Assembly: GCA_022695795.1 (NCBI GenBank)
Contig: MU404062.1
Location: 1-64,000, forward strand
DNA length: 64,000 nucleotides
DNA from: Biscogniauxia marginata
Lineage: Eukaryota; Ascomycota; Sordariomycetes; Xylariales; Xylariaceae
Reading direction: 5' to 3'
Positions 44,576 through 55,820 of this stretch are shown here, one piece after another. The notes under the pieces are model-generated. The model saw nothing but the letters and a program-made list of their open reading frames with translations, ran no database searches and was not told the origin of the DNA. Every line of letters starts with the position of its first letter. Position 1 is the stretch's first letter. Made by a program: the position numbers and the translations under genes.

Positions 44576-44947
44576 TTACATCAGAGCGGCGACGAGAATG
44601 CCGGCAGCGCCAGCGAAAGCAACATGCGCGGCACCGAGAGACACACCGCTGTTGTTGTTGACGATGGTCGGGCTAGTAGTCGGCGCAGTCGTGGTCGAAC
44701 CACTGCCAGTAGAGGCGGTCGGCAGGGCAGAGGTGAAGGATGAGCCAGTGCCAGTGGCTGCGTACGCAGAAGTCGAGTTCGCGCTGTAAGTAGGGATTGC
44801 CGCATATGAAGGGACTACACTCGAGGTAGAGACCTTTGAGATTGTGACCCATTGGGTGACGGTCCCAGTCGATGTTAAAGTACTGGTAGTTTGGGCGGCT
44901 GCCAACATGGGCATAAGCACGGTGGCGGCGACAGATGAGAAGTGCAT
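44576..44947 (-). CDS. Small Ser/Thr-rich GPI-anchored cell-wall protein
   Basis: Single exon, 123 residues from ATG 44947. The frame extends upstream to 45016, but ATG 44947 begins a signal peptide (MHFSSVAATVLMPMLAAAQ). The middle is Ser/Thr/Ala-rich (low complexity, likely O-glycosylated). The C-terminus has a small-residue GPI attachment area (VNNNSGVSL) followed by a hydrophobic tail, HVAFAGAAGILVAALM. This is the standard layout of fungal GPI wall proteins; no enzyme domain is visible. A long CT/A-rich 5' leader up to about 45530 could be untranslated sequence. Confidence 0.8.
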   Translation of the reverse strand: MHFSSVAATVLMPMLAAAQTTSTLTSTGTVTQWVTISKVSTSSVVPSYAAIPTYSANSTSAYAATGTGSSFTSALPTASTGSGSTTTAPTTSPTIVNNNSGVSLGAAHVAFAGAAGILVAALM

Positions 44948-47900
44948 CTTGGCTAGTGTCGGCGTGGGTTGCTGTTGGTGTTGCTGTTTAAAGTAGTTTG
45001 CGAAAACTTGTCGCAAGCTTGGATATCCTCAACTGGGGTAAATCGTGGTATGTAGATCCTGATCTGCCTTGTTGCGGCTATCTTTCGCAACTCCCTTCGG
45101 GTTGTTTGGTTCGTGGGTTGGTGGGTTCGTTGTGTGCGCGCGATGCGACAGGTAATATGCAGAGAGTGGCAGGCTGAATACTCGGTACTCAAGGCTGATA
45201 TGATGCTTGTTTCGTAGAAATCGTCAAACGGGCTTTGCCAACGAAGTCCTACGAGTTTGAAAGAGTGAATGAATGTATGAATGAATACTGGTGAAGGTGA
45301 AGAGAGCGAAGGAAACAAGAGAGCGTGGACTGATGCTGGTGCGTGTGTGAGGTTAATGAGAGTATGAGAAAAGTGGGAAGGGAAACAGTCAGAGGGTAAG
45401 CGGGACGAGAGCCACGATCTTAGTGGGACTCTGGCGAGAAATTTAATCTGTACCGGGGATGCAAAGCAGGGAGCTAATTGGGCTGAGGCGACGGGGCAGG
45501 CCCTTGTCAACTTGAGGGCCGGGGGCAACAATAATCACAGGTCCCCATTTTTATCTGGTCGCTAGTCGCCCTGCAAGTCACCAATGTATACTTACGTACC
45601 TTGGTACCTAGAACGTTCTATAGTAATTATGCTTGTCACTGCATCTGTACCCAATAAAGAAAACCGCAACTAATAATATACATCAATTCAAACAAAGACA
45701 GACAGGCTTAGAAGCTCTAAGCTACAAAGAAAGATACTAGTCCGTACAAAGTATAGAAATCTCAAGTATCTTCGAGTTCTTAGATCGGTACCTAGGTACT
45801 CTCCGGTTCCTTGTGGTCCTAGGTATTGCTTATGGGTAGAGGTACCTGAGTCTAATCACACAGCTGACGGAGATTGCAAGGCACAAGACCCAGGCCATAA
45901 TGGTTACCTATATTGATATTGTCTAACTAGCCTAGATCTTTTTAGGCTACATGAGACTTTTTAATTTTTCCTCTCCGATTTCAAGATGACCTCATGCTGT
46001 GAATCCTCTCACGCCATAACAGAAATCGAAGGAATCTGTGGAATGCGGCTTGTCTGGGGACCACGCGACTATTTTTGTCAACAAAACTACTACTCATATG
46101 GATTATTTCCATGTCGTACATAAAAAGATCGTGATGAGCTCGCTGCTCCTGGTGGGATCAGTTTATTAAAATATCTCGAACATCACTTCTTCCCCAACGT
46201 CAGCCAGCTCCCTAGCGAGTAGTAATACCTATCTGAATCATGGCCCCGTACCTAAGCAACAACCGGCAACAAGTCACTTCACCAGATCGTGTACTACTCC
46301 GTACTACTTACGCAATCGAATTCCTCCATCCATCGCTCAATTCCTATTCCCCAGTCGATACATTAGAAAAAGACCGTCAAAATTACACAATCTTAGGCTA
46401 ACAGGGGACTGCGTCAGTAGTATTACACCTGATTGGCTGCAGCTCTGTGCCTGACACTCAGGCGCACACGGTAGTCCCTGCAGCTTGGCCCCCCCCTAGT
46501 GCCTGACTAAACCCGATTAGATGCACTAGTACCGAGCCAATTGCCGCCTTCTTTTCGTGTACCTTGCAGCGATCATTAATAAACTCGCAGTCGGGAGAGA
46601 GAGAGAGAGCCAGTCGTTTAGTGTCGAGACAGAATTTGATTTAACCGTGTCGCCTGTCGATTTAGAGACGCCATCGCTCGAGTGACACACGTTAGTGACT
46701 GAAGCTTACTTTTTTTTTTTTTTTTTTTTTTTTTTGGCGCTGCTACCACTGCTTAAAAGCGCCACTTTGCGGAGAAGGTTGACACCTAATCTACGTTGCG
46801 GTTGACGCTATTCGGAGCCAGCGTCCGAGGTTCTTTGGTTCAGCTGGTTTGCGGGGAATCCCCCCCCAAAAAGGGGGGAAGAGAAAGAAAAAAAAAAAGA
46901 ACAGACTAGGACTTTTATAAGTATTGGATTCCCAAATCCGGCCAACGATGATTTTCTTTCATTCAACGGGGAAATTATTGATGAAAATCACTATTTAGTA
47001 TCGTCTTCGTGGTCCACAGAACCCGAAGAACATAGCGAAGGAATGAGGCAGGTACAAATTATCTAATTCCAGGCAATAATTGAGGTCAAGACCCCCTAAG
47101 TATAACAGTTATACATGCATACCTAGGTACATATGTACTTACAAGTCCAACAGTCTACTACCTAGGTAGGTATGTAGGTATATGCAGGTACCTGCATGTG
47201 GAATTCTATGGGTAGTGTAGAAGAGGTTTTTCATAGTCTTTATTTATCTCTGCAGCGCTACCAATAGTAAGGATCTAATAAATGCATGTTAGCGCACGAA
47301 AGGAACAAAGAAACAAAAACGTGTCTCCAATCCGGAGGCATATTCCTGAGATCCAGCCAAAGTATAGGTATCATATCTCCACTCTCCAAGCCTGTAGTGT
47401 AAGCCTGTATGTCTTCGTGTTACCAATGACGCTCACCACGTTTTTATTTTCGTAAGCTTCTTTTCTTTTCTTTTTCTTCAGCTTCCCCTCAGTCTCACCT
47501 ACCCGCCCTGGAATTCAGCATCGGTCAGCCTCAGGTCAGCACCGTACCCCGGTGGCCCGTCCCGGAATTCCCTCATCAACCTGTTTTCGGTCTCCGGTCT
47601 GGTAGGCATGTTACTTGCTTGCTGTGCCACCATGACTGTCCTACCGTGAAATCTCCCACACAAGATGTTTGTGCGAGTAGGACTACCTAGGTAGAGAATG
47701 ATTGCGCCCACGTGTATTTCAATTTCTGTTACTCACAAGGTGGGTGATACCGCGTTGCTGCTGCCAACCTCGGGAGCATCGTGGATGGTTCGTAACGGTG
47801 TGCCTGGTAGGTATCGAAGAGAGAGGAGACAGTGTGTGGGTGTGCGCGTATGGCATGGTTATGAAACTGGGTAATTATTACCAGGCCGTCGACCTGAGAA

Positions 47901-49371
47901 AACCCTTCAGGCGTCGCGAAATTTCACAAGCAGGCGTTCGAGCTTGGGGGTTTCGCTCCAGCGTCAGGTCTCGCGACACGGTCATAAATGCGCTGTCGCA
48001 CCATCGCCGGCAACGCTTGGCTATCGGCACCCCTGAATTCGCGATACCCTCATGAAATCCTTCTCTTAGCTCGCTTCTAGTTTCTGGTCCATGGTTAAAT
48101 GACTGCTTATCGTCTTTACTATAACCGATCGGCCGCAAGGGCCCTTTCTGGCTAGGAAACACCTTGGATGGTGCATCGTCAATGCGGAAATTCAGACGAT
48201 GTAGCCAACAAGACTTGGCGACGAAAATCTTGGCAGGATGAGACGCGCTCAGTTTCCAACCCTGAGCCGTTCTCACGCCCACATCCCATCTCTCGAGAAA
48301 CTTGCCAAAGGAAATTTCTTCCCCACATCACGACATCAGCATTTCAATGCACATTGAAAGAATGCCCCAACTCAATGGGCGGTCTGCCGGCGTCACCGTC
48401 ACCGCCGCAAGAGAAGTTTGACGAGATTGAGGAGTGCGAATGCGCATCATCCCGTGTACAACCATTTCCCCTATTTGCCTGGTTTCTCTTCGTCGAGGGT
48501 GAAAGTCAAGATCAACCGGAAGATAACTGTGTCTTGCTTCTCCTCTTCGGAAGATCTCCCAAGTGCAAAAAAAAAAAAAAAATCGATCATCAGCTCGCAA
48601 TCGATCGTCATCGCACCAACCACTAGACAGCCCTAAGGAAAATCGATCGTCAGGATTGTCCGCTCTAACGGTCGCAGATACTTGCCCGGAAAAGGGTGCG
48701 GCTCGCTGCTGATCTCGCGCTTTCTTCCAACGTCCTACAATGCTCATAGGCATATTGTAGCTGTGTGGTCTCATCAGTTCATCTAGACTGCACCAGCAAA
48801 TTCAGTCAATATGCCGAGGCATGAAGATGCGACAGTTGAGATCAAATCAAATATTAGGCACCCAAACCATTGCAAGTGCTTGGCCCACGTTATGCGTTGT
48901 TGTCGCGACGTCGGGTGGGATAGCCGATGTTATTAAAATGAATCCCTATAGTTACTAGCTTGATTTGATATTGGGAACAGTGATTCCCGCTACGTCGTTC
49001 ACCATAAACAGATTATTGCTCTTAATACCACTCGGTGTGTGTAGACCCATTTACGCTCTTAGATGATGATAGCACATCATCGAATGATGGAGCTAGGCGT
49101 CTAGGTATTGGGTTAAGTTTTCAATGTACCTTGGAACACAACGTTTTCAATGATCATTCACAACTAACAAGATATAGTCAGTCGGGCTTAACTATGGAAA
49201 TAGGCACTATTCTTGATCTCCTATTCCGTATCCCCATGCTTTCTATACCCCTTTAATCATATCCTATAACTGCTTATACATTCTCTTTTCATCACCTCCG
49301 TGGAATGCCCTCCACTACCCAAACGATGGAGACAGCCTCGTACATAAAACCTCATTGACGTCTTTTGCATT
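44948..49371. other. Long gene-poor region with palindromic CCTAGG words
   Basis: 4.4 kb. The left 0.6 kb is the probable leader and promoter of the GPI-protein gene. A T26 run lies at 46710-46735, and A/G tracts occur at 46870-46900. TACCTAGGTA-type palindromes cluster at 45595-45855 and 47120-47205. The stretch 47500-48780 has balanced composition and overlapping open frames on both strands (for example minus 48282-47878), but none has a recognisable domain, so no gene is called. Confidence 0.5.
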
Positions 49372-50613
49372 CTAAGAAAGTCCGTAGTGATTTGCCCCCG
49401 CTGGTGCCAAACTCGCCGATAACGATCCGGGGGACAAAGTGAGGTCATTGAACGACTCTAGCGTCGTGAACGGTAGCCACGTGAGCGTATCCTCCAATTT
49501 CCGTAGCATGGAGATAGTAGCCGATACCGTTCTCTTGTGCGTAATGACATCGAGCTTCATCTCGACGGCGAGATCGTGCAGGAAGGCAAGGGCGTAGTCC
49601 AAATATTCGAGACTAGTACTCAAGGGGAGACCCATTCGCCACGTGCAGATTTCTAGGCTAAATGCGGAGGTGAGGTACGCGATGTCGTGGAAATGGTGGC
49701 TGGATCTCCCGATGCGCTCCACATAGTAGGCTCGCAGCTTCGACATCAGCTGCCAGGAGATACCTATCACCCGAACCTTCCGTCGCCCCGGGACCAGGTT
49801 GAAGTGGTCGGTGGCCCGTGATAGGTCCGGAGGCAGGCTCATGTTGTCTATCGAGATGGTTAGCCAATCACGTGCACTCTACTCATCTAAGGAAAGGGCG
49901 GAGACGGGAGGGGAGGGGAGGGGAATCATACATGTGACAACGTCGCAACAGAGGATCAGGTACGCGCTGACGATTTGGGGTTGTACATGAATCTCATATT
50001 CGTAGTACAGCCAGTCCAGAGTTCCCGTGTCCATATAGATATGGAATACCGTCCTGTTCCAGTCCGGCGGGAAATTACCGACAAGGCGGTCCTCCGGGTA
50101 TAAGATACTTCATCGTCACCCGTTAGCAAAATGGAACAGCTCCCATAGGGGAAGGGGGGAAGAATACTCGACTTACTATCTCTGCTTGGTAAGCACATCG
50201 ATCATGGACTGCGTATCCGTGTTCACGAGCACGTCGATGTCGACGGTGCTCCTCCTCATCCCCCGCACGGTCATGGCGTAGCCGCCGAAGAAGGCGAATT
50301 CCATCGACGTGTAGAGGATCTCCGCCAGGTAGCGCGCGCCGAGGGTGAGGTTGGTCCCGTGCGGATTGCGGGAGGCCGTGTACAGCTCCGCCAGTCTGGC
50401 CGGGCCGCATATCGTGGCCGTCTCCGGGTCCGCATCGGCTGGGAGCTTGCGCTTGCTCCTAGCTTTCCCCTTTCTCTTGCCCTTACCACTGGCTACCATC
50501 TGGCCTTGGGTGCTGCTGGTTTCCGCTTGCCCTGCGGTCTCGAGCGTGGGTTTGATGTTCGTCGGGGGTGCTTGCTGCAGTTGGTGCAGATGGAATTCCT
50601 CTAGGTTGTCCAT
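49372..50613 (-). CDS. Putative nucleotidyltransferase-fold protein
   Basis: Predicted exons are 50613-50177, 50107-49987 and 49878-49372; 354 residues. The first intron (69 nt, GTAAGT...TGCTAACGG...AAG) is well supported; the second (GTACAA...TAG) is uncertain. After a Gln/Ala-rich start comes a basic patch, GKGKRKGKARSKRKLP, possibly a nuclear localisation signal. The core motif FFGGYAMTVRGMRRSTVDID followed by VLV matches the GG...R.T.DID pattern of small nucleotidyltransferase-fold proteins, the class that includes AbiEii-type enzymes. A helical C-terminal part (ISWQLMSKLRAYYVERIGRS) would supply the rest of the fold. Substrate and biological role are unknown. I do not claim toxin function. 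Confidence 0.65.
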
Positions 50614-51701
50614 GGTTCTGATTCGCGAGTTTTTTTTCCCGGTTTACTTTTCTATGCTTTCTTTTCTGGGACCACGGAAGTGAAAGTAGCAATAAGATGC
50701 TTCAGAATGAATTTTGCTGTACAATTCTCTTGGTGGGTTTATTTTGCGTCTATACTCTGTGTCTATACTTTGAGATGTAAATATAGGAGTATGTTGGTTA
50801 TGTCCCGAATCAATACTGAGGTAGGTAGCTAATGAGATGGGAGGAAGGCTTTTATATAACGGAGGTACGTGACTCCTTTTCTACTACGGTTCACACACGC
50901 CCTCGTGGTATTTAGGACCGCGCTTTCTCCGAAACAGTCTTCCCGTTGCCCAGAACTAAACTCGCCACGCATACCCATGAAATTTCAAAACTAAGAAGGA
51001 GAGAAGGCGTGGTGGCATTGCTATTTCCGATAGCTCTCTCGTGTCAGTGTGATTCATCACGTTAAGCTTACATCCCATAGGATGTAATTCAGTGCTATTC
51101 TCACTTTCTCAGTTCTACAAAGGGCTTTTTCTGATCCAAGACCTTGAAAAAGTATACTTATCAGTAATTCAGATCGACTCGTGGGCTTCCCCCGGGGAAA
51201 GGGCATCGAGTTGAGCATCGAATCGAACTGCTAGTAGATACTAACCTACTAGGTTAGAAGATAAGGAGTGTGTTAATGTGAGTAATCAAAGGGGTCAAGT
51301 TAGATGAATTTTTAGACTAAAACAGGATGGTTGATGGATCGGCTGCTATGAAATAGGTACGTACCTAAGGTAGTCCATACTGGTCGACGTGCTACAGCAC
51401 TTACACCAAAAAGTACGGAGGTACATCCTGCCAAGAGGTCAGTAGGTGCCTAATGTAGCACAGGAATGGGGCCTGAACGGGCGGCGCATGGTGGCAGAAT
51501 AAATAGTCAATGCTCTCCGCATTTGTCTCCCCGAACTTATCAACCCAATGCCAGCCATACGGTTCTCTAGTATTGGCATCTGTATTAGATGCTGATATTT
51601 GCGGCTCGGTATCGGGCCAAATATCACCAGCCCATTACCTAGTTCTCTCTACTTGACTATCTGCGATTAGGCTGCCCAGCAGGTGCATACATACCTGCAC
51701 C
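50614..51701. other. Divergent intergenic region
   Basis: 1.1 kb between two divergent start codons (nucleotidyltransferase-fold gene and F-box gene). AT-rich, with GTAGGTA/TACGTACCT words near 50820 and 51355. No gene is seen. Confidence 0.45.
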
Positions 51702-53285
51702 ATGGATCCCCTCGGCACTCTGCCGGCCGAGATCGTGTTGCGTATACTCAGTTTCGCCTCAGTTGGTAGCATCGCTAGCTTGGCCCTGACATCTCGAGCC
51801 TGGCACAGCTTCATTGAGTCATCTCACCAGGATATCATCTACGCCGCCATAACCCCAGGCGTGACGAGCCTTCGTGAACCAGAACAGTATTTCCGGGACT
51901 GGAAATCCTTCACCATGTTTGGCGAGGGAGTTGGTTCGTGGAAGGAAGTATGCCGTCGGAGAGTGCTGCTAGAGCGATCCTGGGAAAGCGAGGAACCTTC
52001 TCCTACAGAGACCGTCATCCAGGTCGGACGGCACCCCGTATGGCGTTTCCGTCCCGACTTCAAGCGCAGGTTCATTGTCTCGACTTCTCACGGCGGCGGT
52101 CTCTACGTCACCGACATGGACACCGGCGGCTTTCTGTGGTCGTTGGGAGCGGGCGAAGTACGCAGGTTTGCGCACCTGGAATACCAAGACGGCACCGCCG
52201 TTTGGGACCGGATCGGACACGTTTTGGAGGTGTGGAAGACAGATCTGCCTGGTTTACGTCGCGGCCAGTTTCAACGAATCGCCCACCTGCCGCACGATGT
52301 GACGACGCGAGGGTTCCAGCTGTCCTACAATACGCTCTGCGTCGTGTCATCGGAAAGCCAAGGATTCGTGTACGACTTCCCGCCCTATCCGGAGACACCG
52401 GTACTGCGGACACGTGTGGAGATCGAGGAGGGAGCCGTTGGCCATCTGGATCAGAGCGAGGATGTCGTCATGTACTCTATCGGCACAGCAGGGTATCATT
52501 TCCACGATAAAGATTCGGGGGAGCTCCTAGGTGAAATTCATCCCCAAATGATTGATATCTCTAGATATTACCACATAATGCATCCTTCGGTGTCTGTGTT
52601 TAATAATGGTGAGTCTTCCGATCGATCCTTGATATAACCTTGACATTGATAATCTGGAGATCGGCTCGACTGGCTCCCCGGCTCGTTCCGCTATGTTCTA
52701 CCTCAGATCGGTAGAAACGCTGGCTTGACAAGTCTTGAGATTCACGACGGGATGCTTATGTCAAGCGTGCGATTGCTAGTCCAAGACGAGTGGGGTGCCG
52801 GGATGTTATGTGGGAATACAATGGCGGGCATCTCCCGCGGAGGGAGATTGGTGATCTGCTCGGATTGGCGTCATGCCCTGCGTGGGCAAGACGAGTTCGC
52901 CTCTGTTACATCACTTATCGAATGCAACCCGAGTGGTGAAAGCTTCGACCTCGGCGGTTGGCTGCATATCTACGAGACCATCGGTGGCAAGAAAATAATA
53001 TTCGAGATCCAGGAGACTCTCTATATCATTTCCCTCGACGCCGAAGGGAGGCTGGATCCCAAGAAGGCCGCTTTGGCCGCCCACACCTGCACCGCACCAG
53101 AGCTCGCCGTCCCCGCCAGCTTCATGGGGATATACGACGACTGTATCATGAGCACCTTCACGACGCTCGGGATAGATATTTTGGTTCCATACCGTGACGA
53201 TTATGGCGACTACGAGAGGAGGGCGATACACTTCCCCACAAAGGCTATCAGGGTACTGAGTTTTGCGCCGGATATACGGGGATAA
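51702..53285 (+). CDS. F-box protein
   Basis: Predicted exons are 51702-52608 and 52660-53285; 510 residues. The N-terminal F-box is clear: LGTLPAEIVLRILSFASVGS then IASLALTSRAWHSFI at residues 4-39. The remainder consists of beta-rich segments such as GGGLYVTDMDTGGFLWSLG, reminiscent of a propeller but without canonical WD or Kelch repeats. The 51-nt intron begins GTGAGT and ends GGAG, joining NN to DRLDWLPGSFRYVLPQIG in frame. It probably recruits an unknown substrate to an SCF ubiquitin ligase through Skp1; the substrate is not predictable. Confidence 0.85.
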
Positions 53286-54649
53286 ACCTTGCCTGTTATA
53301 AGATGCACTCTGTCTCCCTAACATTAAGTAGATAATGATGTGCCCATGGGGCTTGGTACGGCGAATTTTGGAAATTCCTGGTCATATCCCTACAAAATTT
53401 GAAAGGAGCCGCTCCTTCTACGGGTTATACTGCAAGTTGTCTCAACAAGATAAAACAGGATATCTGTGTTGGATAAACCGATGATGGAATACGTTGTTCT
53501 ATGGAAGGGGCTATACAACTCTGAATGATCAATGGTTATTATCGACGTTTGCTGATGACGGAACACTATGGGCATGGTAACCGAGTATGGCAAAAGGGAC
53601 AAAACGTATGTCGAAGGGTTGGTTGAAATTGAAAGGGGAAAAAAGAGAGAGAGAGAGAGAGAGAATTATGAAGCAAATATAGATGACGGAACAGACCCAT
53701 TGACAGAGAATGTAAATGATAGGGTACAGGCAGATACTGTTGTTGTGGTTGCGAGGACGAGTTGACAACTATTTTCGATTCAGACATGCCTTTTCTCTTA
53801 ATATATAAGTTGCCCTTTTTGGACACCAGACTGGTGTAGTCGATGCAACTGCGCAACAATATGCAATATTAATTATTGAATTCCCGTCGCTGAAACACTT
53901 GTCTTGCTCGGCTGAACTTGCAGGGGGACTGTCGATAATAGGCTCTGAATTTGACTACTCTTGCGTCAAACACCCACGGTTGAGGTGAGCATGCCTTATA
54001 CATTGCCTCGTATGTAGGTAGGTAGTCCTGTGGTGTAGCTTTAATACCGGTCGTACGAGATCACGGTGGTTATTGGTATCTAGACGCGAACCCCCTCCCC
54101 CCTTAAAAAGAATTTCTTCAAGTTTCCGTTGTTTATGTTGTCTTGTTGGTGTTATCATTGTCCAAATTTGCAGGCGACATGTGTGGCTCTCTTCGGACTC
54201 GTCTAGGTAACAACAAACTTTTTTCTCCTCGGATGGCATAACGTTGTTACTCAAGTGCCTGCCGGGATCGAACAAGGTCAAAAGGGAGCAGTCCCATTAC
54301 AGATACTGTCCTACATGACCTCCTATGTACACCTAGGCATCCATATATCTGACTTTCGACCTATGTACCTTGGGTACATATCTGGCTTTACGTTGGATTA
54401 ATACATTCCATCCCATCCTCGTTTATGCCTTTGTTTCGTCTTACCTGACACGACTTAGAATGTGTATTTGCCCACTCGTCTTCTAAAGCTCGTATATTAT
54501 TATGAGGTTTATCGTACTTGGGAACCGGGTTTTAGTAAGAGTCGTAGCATATATATATAACTCTGGAGTTATGTGTTGAAGTTACAGAGTATTAAGTTTT
54601 TCTCTTCGACACGATGTTTAGGAGCGGCCGTGTTGTGCCTTAGGCCACC
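53286..54649. other. Intergenic, between convergent genes
   Basis: 1.4 kb between the 3' ends of the F-box and SnoaL-like genes. Contains a (GA)10 microsatellite at 53645-53664. Short frames here have no recognisable similarity. Confidence 0.5.
53645..53664. repeat. (GA)10 microsatellite
   Basis: Ten perfect GA units. No associated gene. Confidence 0.9.
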
Positions 54650-55820
54650 TTACTCATCCACGCCCTTGTCCTGGTACGCCAAGATCATCTTCTGCTTGCT
54701 AATCCTCCAGGGATTCTGCCCCTTCTCCTCTAACTCTGTCACTCGGACTAGCTGGAGCTCGTATCGACCCTGTGCGGGAAAAATATCAGTGCCGTTGCCA
54801 TCTTGATGGATGTAATCATATTACACGTCAGGTGTTTTATTTTATTTTATTTTTATCTTTGCGTAATAGCAACTCGAAATATCGAAACCAACCAACCAAC
54901 CAACCCTCGGCGACTTGCTCATCCCGGGCACGGAGAGTTTACTGTAAACGAGTGATGATAGAGAAAGTAAGATAATATAGTATAATGGAATAATAACTCA
55001 CCCCGTTCCGCCTGACCATGACCCGCGGCCCGCCCTCCGAGTCCCGATGGTACAGCCACGCGTTTGCGTAGGCGACCACGGAGCAGGTGTCCGGCCGCGG
55101 CGCAGCACTGGTACTACCCGCGGGACCGGGCTGTGGCAGCTCGACTAGGAGATCCCTGGGGTTCGAGAGAAGATTAGATTGCGCTGGCCACATACACGTA
55201 ACATCTTAGGCAACCGGCCTAGCTAATATCTCTCGAGTAACAAATTCCAGAAGGGGGGGAACAAATTTTACTGTTCGTCGTTGAGGGAAAGGGCAGAGAA
55301 GTTTTACAGCCCAGCATAGAACAGGATGATCCCGAATTTTATTTTCCTTTCTCTAGGAAATACAAAGGGAGGGAAAATACGAGGCTATAAGGGGGGATAA
55401 AAAAAAGAAAACTTACGATACGGTGTGCTGCGTCGAGTCGTACTGGCCCAGCACCGGCTCTAGGCTCTTGGCCCACTCCGAGCTCGAGATTTCCTTCGCC
55501 GACCCGCCCAGGATCTGGGTGTAGTCGATGTGCACCACCGGTGCGTATACCGAGCCCACGAGGGCCGTGGGCGATCGCGTGTCGAAGGCGAGGACCTGTT
55601 AGCGGGGGTTTAGAAGACGGGGATGTTGGTGCGGTCTATTCGTTACTATGGGATTTTTTTGAACCCTATTTTCACGCTTTCCTTCTCCAAGCTACTAGAT
55701 ATGGATAGTGAGAATAGGAAAGGGGGGCGGAGGAAGGCAGTCTCTCACCATTCGGAATATCGTGTCGTGGATGTTGGCCCTGTCTAGCAGGTATGTCTGG
55801 ATGTCGTACGTGCCGGGCAT
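54650..55820 (-). CDS. SnoaL-like (NTF2-fold) protein
   Basis: Four predicted exons: 55820-55749, 55595-55417, 55155-55002 and 54769-54650; 174 residues, phases consistent. No exon is long enough to stand out alone. Exon 1 encodes MPGTYDIQTYLLDRANIHDT and exon 2 VLAFDTRSPTALVGSVYAPVVHIDYTQILGG (the Y-x-x-x-V-x-x-D-Y pattern of SnoaL-like domains). Exon 3 has STAAP-type linker and SVVAYANAWLYHRD. The last exon, GRYELQLVRVTELEEKGQNP then WRISKQKMILAYQ, supplies the final strands. Introns are GTGAGA...CAG, GTAAGT...CAG and GTGAGT...CAG. The fold serves isomerases, cyclases, dehydratases and non-enzymatic proteins, so the function remains open. Confidence 0.8.

Noticed and set aside
44953..45531. 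192-residue minus-strand frame upstream of the GPI-protein gene
   Set aside because: Composition is Ser/His/Thr-rich without domain or conservation cues and it overlaps the likely leader of the GPI gene.
47499..48774. Overlapping frames on both strands at 47499-48774
   Set aside because: No recognisable motif, several begin at non-ATG codons, and they overlap on opposite strands.
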